Notes under the pieces: generated by a model | What the model saw: only the letters and a program-made list of their open reading frames with translations | The model's database searches: none | What the model was told of the DNA's origin: nothing | Assembly: GCF_000956465.1 (NCBI RefSeq) | Contig: NZ_JYJA01000030.1 | Coordinates: 90,949-154,948 of the forward strand | DNA: 64,000 bases | Reading direction: 5' to 3' | Origin: Microbacterium trichothecenolyticum | GTDB taxonomy: Bacteria > Actinomycetota > Actinomycetes > Actinomycetales > Microbacteriaceae | Made by a program: the position numbers and the translations under genes | Shown: in pieces, positions 33,910 through 41,608 of the stretch | How the letters are laid out: every line of letters starts with the position of its first letter | How positions within the stretch are numbered: the stretch's first letter is position 1

Positions 33910-33915
33910 TATAGT
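33910..33915 (+). promoter_or_regulatory. -10 element of a leaderless transcript
   Basis: TATAGT ends 6 bases before the GTG at 33922 and no ribosome site is present. Transcription would start at the GTG. Confidence 0.55.
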
Positions 33916-33921
33916 TTCGAT

Positions 33922-34911
33922 GTGGATCGAAAGTTCGTCGACTTCCAGCTCGCGCCGGACGACCTCACGGCGATCCGGTTCGGGATCTCGCCCGGCCACG
34001 AGCTCTGCCACGCCGTGCGCGCGATGCTCCGGCCCGACGAATACCCGCTGCAATGGGGATGGATGCGGGCGACCCGCGGTGCCATCCCGCGCGACGACTT
34101 CGAGGTGCTCGCGCTGCTGATCCGCGACGAGGGCTACTTCCCCGACTTCCTCACCACCACCCCGACGTGGGAGTTGACGCCGGAGGCCGAGGCCGCGCGC
34201 CTGCGCGACATCGACGACGAGCGCTTCGAGGTCGACATGACCAAGGTGCTGGTCCGCACCGACGGCTCGCGCCGTGCAGCGGTGCAGCGGATGCTCGAGC
34301 AGCCCGACCGCGCCCGGGCGATGATCGCCGAGGCGTGGCTGTCGGTGTGGAACTCTGGTATCGCCCCGGTCTGGACGCAGCTCGAGCGGCTGCTCCGCGC
34401 CGACATCGCGGTGCGCTCGCGACGCATCGCCGAGAGCGGCATCGGCGCGATGATCCAGGGCCTGCACGACCGCGTCGCATGGTCGGACGGAGCCGTGCGC
34501 GTCACGATGCGCATCTGGAGCGAAGTGGTCGACTGCCGCGGCAGCGGCCTGGTGCTCGTGCCGTCGGTGATGGGAGCGACGGGATGCTTCGTGCTCACCG
34601 AACCGCCCGCGCAGCCGACGCTCTTCTACCCGGCGCAGGGGGTGACCGCCACCTGGGCACGCGATCCCGCCGACGTGGCGTCGGCGCTCGGCGCGCTGCT
34701 CGGCCCCGCACGCGCGCGCATCCTGCTCGACGCTCACGAACCGCGCACGACCTCGCAGGTCGCGCGAGACACCGCCCTCGCACTTTCGACGGCGTCGCAC
34801 CACCTCACCGTGCTGCGCGACGCGGGCCTGGTCGCCAGCGCGCGCGACGGCGCCCGGGTGCTGCACCGGCGCACCCCGCTCGGCGAGGCGATGGTCGGCG
34901 CTGTGCTCTGA
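33922..34911 (+). CDS. ArsR-type winged-helix regulator with DUF5937-like N-terminal domain
   Basis: This 329-residue protein has a large N-terminal domain of DUF5937 type (starting VDFQLAPDDLTAIRFGISPG) and a C-terminal winged helix (residues about 255-329: RARILLDAHEPRTTSQVA, ALSTASHHLTVLRDAGLV), the ArsR arrangement. The GTG start has no ribosome site but sits 6 bases after a TATAGT -10 box, implying a leaderless mRNA. The ligand is not evident. It is divergent from the cupin/DUF4287 pair. Confidence 0.8.
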   Translation: MDRKFVDFQLAPDDLTAIRFGISPGHELCHAVRAMLRPDEYPLQWGWMRATRGAIPRDDFEVLALLIRDEGYFPDFLTTTPTWELTPEAEAARLRDIDDERFEVDMTKVLVRTDGSRRAAVQRMLEQPDRARAMIAEAWLSVWNSGIAPVWTQLERLLRADIAVRSRRIAESGIGAMIQGLHDRVAWSDGAVRVTMRIWSEVVDCRGSGLVLVPSVMGATGCFVLTEPPAQPTLFYPAQGVTATWARDPADVASALGALLGPARARILLDAHEPRTTSQVARDTALALSTASHHLTVLRDAGLVASARDGARVLHRRTPLGEAMVGAVL

Positions 34912-34924
34912 CCCGGGCCGGCCA

Positions 34925-34997
34925 GCGTTCGGGGCGCGCGCCGTGCGATCGGGGCGCGCGCCGTGCGCCCCGAACGCGCGCGATGCGCCCCGAACGC
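34925..34997. repeat. Short GC-rich direct and inverted repeats
   Basis: The 17-mer GGGGCGCGCGCCGTGCG occurs at 34931-34947 and 34951-34967. GCGTTCGGGGCGC (34925-34937) recurs inverted at 34965-34977 and 34985-34997, so alternative hairpins can form just after the ArsR-type gene. It probably serves as its terminator. Confidence 0.65.
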
Positions 34998-35155
34998 GGA
35001 GAAGTCAGGGCGTAGGGCCCGGCCAGGCCTTGCCCAGGTGGGCCACGGTAGACTCTCCGTGCCCATTTCGATGTGCATCTACCTGTCTGCGGCTCCCGGC
35101 TGCGCACAAGGCGGCACCAACAGCCGCCGACCCTCGGCGCATGGCCAGGAGCAAG

Positions 35156-36403
35156 ATGCACACGACACTCGTCGAGACCGACACCGCCGCGCGCGCCGCC
35201 GTCCGGCGCCCGAGCCTCATCCGCGAGGCGGGCTACGCCTACTTCCCCGTCGCGCTGATCGCGCGCCTGCCGTTCGCGATGATGGTGGTCGGCATCCTGA
35301 CGCTCGTCGTCTCGGCGCGCGGTTCGCTCGCGCTCGGCGGCGCAACGAGTGCCATGACCGGCCTCGGCACCGCCCTCGTCGGCCCGCTGCTCGGAGCCGC
35401 GGCCGATCGCTTCGGCCAGCGCCGTGTGCTGCTGATCGCCGGCGCGGCGAACAGTGCGATGCTCGCGACGATGGCGTGGCTCGCTTTCGCGCCGGTTCCG
35501 GATGCTGCGCTCCTCGCCGTCGCGTTCTTCATCGGCGCGACCATGCCCCAGGTCGCCCCGCTCTCCCGCAGCCGCCTCGTCGGCATCATCGGCCGGGCGT
35601 ATCCGAAGGAGCGTCGCACCCCCGTGGTCAACGGGGCGATGGCGTACGAGTCCGCCGCCGACGAGATCGTGTTCGTCTTCGGCCCGGTGATCGTGGGCCT
35701 GCTCGCAACCACCCTCGACCCCGCCGCGCCGGTGATCGGCGCCGCCGTGCTGGGCCTGGTCTTCGTGAGCGCGTTCGCGCTGCACCCCACGGCGCAGACC
35801 GCCACTGCGGCCGTCGGTGCCGCGCGGCCGGAGCAGGCGCCCGTGCGCGAACTCTTCCGTCCGCGCGTGCTCGCCCCGGTCGTGGGGGCGCTGGGCATGG
35901 GCCTGTTCTTCGGCGCGATGCTGACCTCGCTCACGGCCTTCATGGCCGAACGCGGCGTGCCCGAGCAGGCCGGACTCGTCTACGGCGCGATGGGCATCGG
36001 CTCGGCGGCCCTCGCGCTCGGGGTGGCGCTGTTCCCTGCGCGCTTCACGCTGCGCGCGCGGTGGCTGACGTTCGCGTCGATCCTGGTCGCGGGCACCATC
36101 GCGCTGCCGTTCGTCGGCAGCATCGTCGCGATCGCGATCTGCCTCCTCGTGATCGGCGTCGGCATCGGACCGACCCTCGTCACCCAGTACAGCCTCGCCG
36201 CGGCGTTCAGTCCGCGTGGCCGCTCCGCCACCGTGATGACGATGCTCGGCTCTGCCATCGTCGTCGGTCAGTCCGCGGCATCCGCGCTCACCGGTCTCGT
36301 CGCCGACGCCGCCGGAGCCGGCACCGCACTCGTCGCACCCCTGCTCGCCGCATCCGTCGTGCTCGGCGCGGGCATCTGGAACGCGTTCGCCTCGCGCCAC
36401 TGA
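35156..36403 (+). CDS. Major facilitator superfamily transporter
   Basis: This 415-residue inner-membrane protein has about 12 hydrophobic segments and the MFS loop GAAADRFGQRRVLLIAG between helices 2 and 3. ATG at 35156 has AGGAG 4 bases upstream; earlier in-frame starts (34943, 35141) add a Pro/Arg-rich segment unlike an MFS N-terminus. Substrate cannot be inferred. It follows the ArsR-type regulator in the same direction and may be its target. Confidence 0.85.
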   Translation: MHTTLVETDTAARAAVRRPSLIREAGYAYFPVALIARLPFAMMVVGILTLVVSARGSLALGGATSAMTGLGTALVGPLLGAAADRFGQRRVLLIAGAANSAMLATMAWLAFAPVPDAALLAVAFFIGATMPQVAPLSRSRLVGIIGRAYPKERRTPVVNGAMAYESAADEIVFVFGPVIVGLLATTLDPAAPVIGAAVLGLVFVSAFALHPTAQTATAAVGAARPEQAPVRELFRPRVLAPVVGALGMGLFFGAMLTSLTAFMAERGVPEQAGLVYGAMGIGSAALALGVALFPARFTLRARWLTFASILVAGTIALPFVGSIVAIAICLLVIGVGIGPTLVTQYSLAAAFSPRGRSATVMTMLGSAIVVGQSAASALTGLVADAAGAGTALVAPLLAASVVLGAGIWNAFASRH

Positions 36404-36430
36404 CCACGCGTCCGCTCCGCCTCGGGGCTG

Positions 36431-37468
36431 CTAACGGGTCGCGTCGGCGAGGAGCCGGCGCATCTCTGCCATGGTCTCTTCCGACTGCGCGAGCAGCTCG
36501 CGCAGTCGCTCGACTGTGTCCTCGGGGTGGGCCTCGCGGACCTCGGGCTCGAGCCCGGGTGATTCCGGCGTGCCCGCGATCGGCGCTCCCGGGCCGCTCC
36601 CCTGGCCCGCGGCGGCCCCGGCTTTCACGGCGCCCACCACGGCTCCTGCCGCGACGCCCTTCGCGGCGTGATCGGCGATCGACGGCGGCGCGGTCGCGGT
36701 GGCCGCGGCCGGGCCGTCGGTCGTCGCCGGGGCCACAGCATCCGTCTCCGCGTCTTCGGCGGCCTTGCGAGGACCGAGGAAGAGGTTCGCGAGGTAACCC
36801 GTGAAGGTGCCGAAGATTCCGACGCCGACCACGATGATGAGCGTGCCGATCATGCGGCCGGCGTTGGTGACCGGGTACTGGTCGCCGTAGCCGACGGTGG
36901 AGATGGTGACGATCGTGTACCAGAGCGCGTCGGAGGCGGACGTGATGTTGGCGCCGTCGGCGTCCTCTTCGACGTACAGGATCGAGATGCTGCCGAACTG
37001 CAGCACCAGGATGCCCATCAGCAGCAGCGTCATCAGTGCGCTGTTCGCGCGGTCGTGGATGAGGGTGGTCCAGACCGTCCGGGGCCCGAGTTCGCGCAGC
37101 AGCCTGAAGACCCGCAGCAGGCGGAACAGCCGCAGGATCTTGAACTGCGGGAACGGGAGGCTGGCGAGCAGATCCGCCCAGCCGAAGCCGCGGAAGAAGT
37201 AGCGCGACGCCTTCGGCGCGGTCGAGATCCGGTAGATGAAGTCGCCGAGGAAGATCGCGCTGAACAGCGCGTTCATGACCGACAGCACGAGTTCCAGCGC
37301 TCTGTCGCCGGCGATCGCGTACATCAGCACGAGGTTGAGGATCGACAGGATCGACAGCGCGCCGATGAAGATCTCGTACGCGGTGTTCTTGAGCTCGGAC
37401 CGCGCCTCGGTGCGGGCCTTGGCGCGTGCGCGGGACCGCTCGCGCATCTCGGAGAGGGAACGGGCCAT
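36431..37468 (-). CDS. Voltage-gated-type potassium channel subunit
   Basis: This 345-residue membrane protein has the six-helix voltage-gated channel plan. The arginine-rich S4-like segment is ILRLFRLLRVFRLLREL, followed by S5, the selectivity filter TVGYGDQYP, and S6 (about residue 200-225). The C-terminal 110 residues are an Ala/Glu-rich tail with no recognisable regulatory domain, ending in a coiled-coil-like segment (VERLRELLAQSEETMAEM). GAGGAG lies upstream of the ATG. It would conduct K+ and set membrane potential. Confidence 0.88.
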   Translation of the reverse strand: MARSLSEMRERSRARAKARTEARSELKNTAYEIFIGALSILSILNLVLMYAIAGDRALELVLSVMNALFSAIFLGDFIYRISTAPKASRYFFRGFGWADLLASLPFPQFKILRLFRLLRVFRLLRELGPRTVWTTLIHDRANSALMTLLLMGILVLQFGSISILYVEEDADGANITSASDALWYTIVTISTVGYGDQYPVTNAGRMIGTLIIVVGVGIFGTFTGYLANLFLGPRKAAEDAETDAVAPATTDGPAAATATAPPSIADHAAKGVAAGAVVGAVKAGAAAGQGSGPGAPIAGTPESPGLEPEVREAHPEDTVERLRELLAQSEETMAEMRRLLADATR

Positions 37469-37522
37469 GGCGAGGCTCCTCGGGTCGGGCGAAGCCGGAC
37501 GCGCTCCGGCTGTGGCCCCATT

Positions 37523-37553
37523 GTGCTCGCACCCCGCCCCGGGGTGCGAGCAC
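37523..37553 (-). terminator. Terminator of the DUF1684 gene
   Basis: A perfect 14-bp stem GTGCTCGCACCCCG / CGGGGTGCGAGCAC with a 3-base loop lies between the DUF1684 stop and the ion-channel start, on the leftward transcript. Confidence 0.65.
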
Positions 37554-37558
37554 CACTC

Positions 37559-38311
37559 TCAGGCGAGTTCGGTCGCCCGCTCCCCTGCTTCGACACGGAC
37601 TGCGAGGCGGTTGTTCGCGGGCGGGAGGGGGCACACGTAGTGGTCGCTGAACGCGCACGGCGGCAGGTACGCCTGGTTGAAGTCCACGGTCACGGTGCCG
37701 TCCACTGCGGGCGCATCGATCTCGAGGAACCGGAACCGGTAGGCGTCGACGTTGCCGGTGGCATCGGCGATGACCGCGCTGAGTCCCTGGGCGGGATCGC
37801 CCGTGACCGTCAGCTCGACCGGGGCCCCGTCGACCTCGAGCGCGATCGTGCCCACCGCGGGCTCCTCGCGCTCGTAACCGTCGACGCTGCGGATGACGTT
37901 GATCTCGCCCTCGGCGGCGGGGCGGAAGAGCCCGGGCAGCGCCCACGCGTCGTCATGAGGGAACGAGAGGATGCCGCGCAGTCGCGTGCGACCGGGCGTC
38001 TCGGGGTCGAACACGCGCAGCGCCGGCGAGCCCTCGCGGCTGATGGCCCTCAGCCTGACGCCGCCCGCATCGAGGTGTTCGCCGGGGGCGAGCACGATGT
38101 CGTCGACCGGAGCACCGGGCGCGTCGGCGCGAAGCCCCGTGCCCGCGACCTTGCCGTCGACCGCCCGCCACACCCCGGGTGCCCCGTCGTACGCGCGCGG
38201 CTCGGTGTCGAGCCAGTGCGTGTGGCGCAGTGCGGCGATGCCGTGCTCGCTCGACACGGCGCGCCAGCGCGCGTCGGTGACGGTGTCGGGGGTGCTCGCG
38301 GGGAGGGTCAT
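37559..38311 (-). CDS. DUF1684 protein
   Basis: This 250-residue soluble protein matches DUF1684: conserved LRGILSFPHDD, YRFRFLEIDA, and the closing motif DFNQAYLPPCAFSDHYVCPL with two cysteines, followed by NRLAVRVEAGE. The biochemical role of the family is unknown. ATG at 38311 has GAAGGA 6 bases upstream. It is transcribed away from the PadR regulator at 38492 and ends in a strong terminator. Confidence 0.8.
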   Translation of the reverse strand: MTLPASTPDTVTDARWRAVSSEHGIAALRHTHWLDTEPRAYDGAPGVWRAVDGKVAGTGLRADAPGAPVDDIVLAPGEHLDAGGVRLRAISREGSPALRVFDPETPGRTRLRGILSFPHDDAWALPGLFRPAAEGEINVIRSVDGYEREEPAVGTIALEVDGAPVELTVTGDPAQGLSAVIADATGNVDAYRFRFLEIDAPAVDGTVTVDFNQAYLPPCAFSDHYVCPLPPANNRLAVRVEAGERATELA

Positions 38312-38432
38312 TCGATTCCTTCGTCCGGGGAGGGGCGGTTCGCCTTTCCATCCCAACACGGCGCGGGCGACCGCATTCCCGCGGTGAGCCCCTCGGCGAC
38401 GCGGGGTGTCACGCGGCGTCATCGGGCATACC

Positions 38433-38479
38433 TTGCGGTTCAAGGTAACTTGTACTTCTATGTACCTAGAACTTCTAGG
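38433..38479 (+). promoter_or_regulatory. Promoter region and 15-bp palindrome before the PadR gene
   Basis: TTGCGG (38433-38438) is followed after 17 bases by TTCTAT (38456-38461). The perfect palindrome CCTAGAACTTCTAGG (38465-38479) lies at the expected start of transcription, a likely autoregulatory operator for the PadR protein. Confidence 0.55.
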
Positions 38480-38491
38480 CATGGAGGCGAC

Positions 38492-38866
38492 GTGAAGATC
38501 GGCAAGGACCTGGTCGCCGCTGCGGCGACACCGATGGTGCTCGGCATCCTCGCGGAGGGCGAGTCGTACGGCTACGCGATCCTGCAGCGGGTGGGCGAGC
38601 TGTCGGGCGGAGAGCTCGAGTGGAGCGACGGCATGCTGTATCCCCTGCTGCACCGACTCGAGCGGCTCGGGCACGTCGAGTCGTCGTGGGGCGCGTCCCC
38701 GAGCGGGCGACCACGCAAGCACTACCGGCTCAGCCAGACCGGCCGCGCGGTGTTCGCCGAGCAGCGGCAGCAGTGGGCCGTCGTGAGCCGGGCACTGCAG
38801 CGCGTGTGGTCGGACCGCGACGGCGGCACCGACTTCGCCGGCATCCCCGCGTTCGGAGGGGCCTGA
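38492..38866 (+). CDS. PadR-family transcriptional regulator
   Basis: This 124-residue protein has the PadR winged-helix signature: PMVLGILAEGESYGYAI, LEWSDGMLYPLLHRLER and GRPRKHYRLSQTG. PadR proteins repress neighbouring membrane or efflux genes. GTG at 38492 has GGAGG upstream. Its stop is separated by one base from the start of the membrane-protein gene, the usual PadR pairing. Confidence 0.88.
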   Translation: MKIGKDLVAAAATPMVLGILAEGESYGYAILQRVGELSGGELEWSDGMLYPLLHRLERLGHVESSWGASPSGRPRKHYRLSQTGRAVFAEQRQQWAVVSRALQRVWSDRDGGTDFAGIPAFGGA

Positions 38867-38867
38867 C

Positions 38868-40247
38868 ATGACCGAAGACCTCGACCCGCGCATCGAAGAA
38901 CAGATCTCGACGTGGCGCGCGTACGTCTCGCGCCCGGAGGCCATCGACGGCCGCGACGTCGACGAGCTCGAAGACCATCTGCGCGGCCAGATCGACAGGC
39001 TCGAGGCATCCGGCCTCGACGGCGACGAAGCCTTCCTCGTGGCGGTGAAGCGGCTCGGCGGGCTCGACGACCTCTCGCGCGAGTTCGCGCGAGAGCACTC
39101 CGAGCGACTCTGGAAGCAGCTGATGTTCCAGGACGAGCCGCGCGCCCGACGGACCGGTGGCGGACTGCTGCTCGCGGTCGGCCTCGCGGTGGGCGCCGCG
39201 CTGGCGGTGAAGATCCCGGCACTGTTCGGCATCCAGTTCGCAGAGGACGGCGACTTCTACGGTCGCTGGTACGCGCTGCTCGTGCTGCCGTTCCTGGCGG
39301 CGTACTTCCTGGTACGGCGCAAGGCGGTGCTGCCGACCATCGCGGTCGTGGCGGTGCCGTTCGTCGCGGCCGCCGTCGTGATGGCTGTCTACCCGTTCGC
39401 CCCGGGCGGCGCGACGCTCATGCTCGCGGCGACGCACCTCGTCGTGGCGCTGTGGCTCGTCACCGGCATCGGCTACGTCAACGGACGTGTCCGGTCGAGC
39501 CGCGCCCGCATGGACTTCATCCGGTTCACCGGCGAGTGGGTGGTCTACCTCGCACTGATCGCCCTCGGCGGCGGAGTGCTCATCGCACTCACGATGGGGG
39601 TCTTCGCCGCGATCGACCTCGACGCGGGCTGGTTCGTCGAAGAAGTCATGATCCCGTGCGGCCTCGCAGGCGCGATCATCATCGCGGCGTGGCTGGTCGA
39701 GGCGAAGCAGAGCGTCATCGAGAACATCGCCCCGGTGCTCACGAAGCTCTTCACGCCGCTGTTCACGCTGCTGCTGCTCGCCTTCATCGTCGCGGGCTTC
39801 ATCCAGGGGAACCTCATCGACGACAGCTCGACCGAGATGTTCGGCCAGCGCGACCTGCTCATCCTCTTCGACATCGTGCTCGTCGTCGTGGTCGGCCTGC
39901 TGCTGTACGCCCTCTCGGCGCGCGATCCGCTGACGCCGCCCTCCTGGTTCGACCGGATGCAGCTGCTCATGGTCGTCGCGGCGCTCGTCGTCGACATCAT
40001 GGTGCTCGTCGCGATGATCGGACGTATCGCCGAGTGGGGCGCGAGCCCCAACAAGCTCGCGTCGCTCGGGCTCAACATCATCCTGCTCGCGAACCTCACG
40101 GGCGCCGCATGGCTCCAGCTGCGCTTCGCGATGCATCGCGCTCCCTACGAGCGCCTGGAGCGATGGCAGACCGGCTTCATGCCCGTCTACCTCGCATGGG
40201 CGGCGATCGTCGTGGTGGTCTTCCCGCCGCTCTTCGCGTTCGCGTGA
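38868..40247 (+). CDS. Permease-prefix-domain membrane protein controlled by PadR
   Basis: This 459-residue protein starts with a cytoplasmic helical domain of the permease-prefix/HAAS type (DPRIEEQISTWRAYV, DVDELEDHLRGQIDRL, AFLVAVKRLG) and continues with about ten hydrophobic segments. Such domains sit on membrane proteins co-encoded with PadR regulators; their role is unclear. It is translationally coupled to the PadR gene. Confidence 0.8.
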   Translation: MTEDLDPRIEEQISTWRAYVSRPEAIDGRDVDELEDHLRGQIDRLEASGLDGDEAFLVAVKRLGGLDDLSREFAREHSERLWKQLMFQDEPRARRTGGGLLLAVGLAVGAALAVKIPALFGIQFAEDGDFYGRWYALLVLPFLAAYFLVRRKAVLPTIAVVAVPFVAAAVVMAVYPFAPGGATLMLAATHLVVALWLVTGIGYVNGRVRSSRARMDFIRFTGEWVVYLALIALGGGVLIALTMGVFAAIDLDAGWFVEEVMIPCGLAGAIIIAAWLVEAKQSVIENIAPVLTKLFTPLFTLLLLAFIVAGFIQGNLIDDSSTEMFGQRDLLILFDIVLVVVVGLLLYALSARDPLTPPSWFDRMQLLMVVAALVVDIMVLVAMIGRIAEWGASPNKLASLGLNIILLANLTGAAWLQLRFAMHRAPYERLERWQTGFMPVYLAWAAIVVVVFPPLFAFA

Positions 40248-40294
40248 GGGATGCCTCGGGGCGGCGAGTACGCGCGGGTGTCGGCGTCGGCGCC

Positions 40295-40336
40295 TAGTCT
40301 CGTGTCATGCGCCGGTCGCGAAGGACGGGATCGTGA
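40295..40336 (+). promoter_or_regulatory. Leaderless promoter and 9-codon upstream ORF before dinB2
   Basis: TAGTCT (40295-40300) ends 6 bases before an ATG at 40307. From there a tiny frame MRRSRRTGS ends in TGA at 40334-40336, overlapping the polymerase GTG (GTGA). The polymerase ribosome site AAGGA (40320-40324) lies inside it, so translation may be coupled. Confidence 0.5.
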
Positions 40337-41424
40337 GCGACATCGCCGCGCCCGCACCGCGGCGCTGGGTGCTGCACGTCGACCTCGACCAGTTCATCGC
40401 GGCCGTCGAGATCCTTCGCAACCCCGAACTCGCGGGCAAGCCCGTCATCGTGGGCGGCCGCGGCGATCCCACCGAGCGCGCGGTCGTCTCGACGGCGTCG
40501 TATGAGGCGCGCGAGTTCGGGGTCGGGTCGGGGATGCCGCTGCGCATCGCCGCGCGCAAGATCCCGGATGCCGTCATCCTGCCGGTCGACGCTCCGCTCT
40601 ACCTCGCGGCATCCGAGGAGGTCATGGCGACCTTGCGTGCGCAGCCAGGCGCGGTCGTGCAGGTGCTCGGATGGGACGAGGCGTTCGTCGGCGTCGAGAC
40701 CGACGACCCGGAAGGATACGCCCGCCGTCTGCAGCAGGATGTGCTCGACCGCACCCGCCTGCACTGCAGCGTGGGTATCGGCGACAACCTGGTCCGGGCG
40801 AAGAACGCCACCGACTTCGGCAAGCCGCGCGGCACCTTCCACCTGACCGCCGACAACTGGCTCGAAGTCATGGGCCACCGCCCCACCATCGCGCTCTGGG
40901 GTGTGGGCTCGAAGATCTCGAAGCGGCTCGCGCTGCTGGGAGTCGAGACGGTGTCAGAGCTCGCCGTCGCCGACCCGGACGCCCTGATCCGTGAGTTCGG
41001 GCCGAAGATGGGGCTCTGGTACCGCCAGCTCGGTCGCGGCGACGGGTCGAACGTGGTCGACGACACGCCGTGGGTCGCGCGGGGCCACAGCAAGGAGACG
41101 ACGTTCCAGGTCGACATCGTCGAGCCGGACGAGATCGAGGCGGCCGCCCGCAGACTGCTCGACGAGGTGCTCGACGAAGTCGCCGCCGACGACCGCCCCG
41201 TCGTCGGGCTCGGGCTGAAGGTGCGCTACGCGCCGTTTCTCACCAAGACGTTCACGAAGAAGATCCCGTCGACGTCCGACCGCGAGGTCGTGCTGGCGCG
41301 CACGATGGAGCTCGTCGCGAAGATCGAGGCCGGCCGGCCGCTCCGCCTCCTCGGTGTGCGTGCCGAGATGGCGATGCCCGACGATGCCCGCGACGGCCGC
41401 ACGCCCACCCGCGGCGGCTGGTGA
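40333..41424 (+). CDS. dinB2: Y-family DNA polymerase, DinB2-like, with isoleucine at the steric-gate position
   Basis: This 363-residue translesion polymerase has the palm motifs HVDLDQFIAAVE (Asp17) and GWDEAF (Asp115, Glu116), giving the three catalytic carboxylates, then CSVGIGDNLVRAKNATD, a helix-hairpin-helix thumb (LWGVGSKISKRLALLGV) and a little-finger domain. It lacks the long C-terminal extension and visible clamp motif of classical DinB. At the position of the sugar steric gate (Phe13 of E. coli DinB, Tyr12 of Dpo4) it has Ile22. Mycobacterial DinB2 has Leu there, in HVDLDQFLASVE, and incorporates ribonucleotides, so this enzyme may do so too. GTG at 40333 has AAGGA upstream. Confidence 0.85.
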   Translation: MSDIAAPAPRRWVLHVDLDQFIAAVEILRNPELAGKPVIVGGRGDPTERAVVSTASYEAREFGVGSGMPLRIAARKIPDAVILPVDAPLYLAASEEVMATLRAQPGAVVQVLGWDEAFVGVETDDPEGYARRLQQDVLDRTRLHCSVGIGDNLVRAKNATDFGKPRGTFHLTADNWLEVMGHRPTIALWGVGSKISKRLALLGVETVSELAVADPDALIREFGPKMGLWYRQLGRGDGSNVVDDTPWVARGHSKETTFQVDIVEPDEIEAAARRLLDEVLDEVAADDRPVVGLGLKVRYAPFLTKTFTKKIPSTSDREVVLARTMELVAKIEAGRPLRLLGVRAEMAMPDDARDGRTPTRGGW

Positions 41425-41515
41425 CCCGAGCGCCCGCGCACAGCGCATGCCCTCTGGCGCCGATCCCGTCGAAGGTGCATCATCTGGGTAAGTCTCGCCT
41501 TGCTGGGGGGATCGG

Positions 41516-41608
41516 ATGTGCGATCTGCAACGGCCCGCGCCCGTCGTCGGCGCGTCCTTCGAGGCCGCGGTCGACGAGCGGGTCCGCGCCGACGGGGAGA
41601 GACGATGA
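41516..41608 (+). CDS. 30-residue micro-ORF coupled to the CHAT gene
   Basis: ATG at 41516 follows GGGGGGA and opens a 30-codon frame (MCDLQRPAPVVGASFEAAV and so on, charged at the end) with GC-rich third positions. Its TGA at 41606-41608 overlaps the CHAT gene ATG as ATGA, the sign of translational coupling. I do not recognise the peptide. It could be a leader, a small partner of the CHAT protein, or chance. Confidence 0.4.
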   Translation: MCDLQRPAPVVGASFEAAVDERVRADGERR

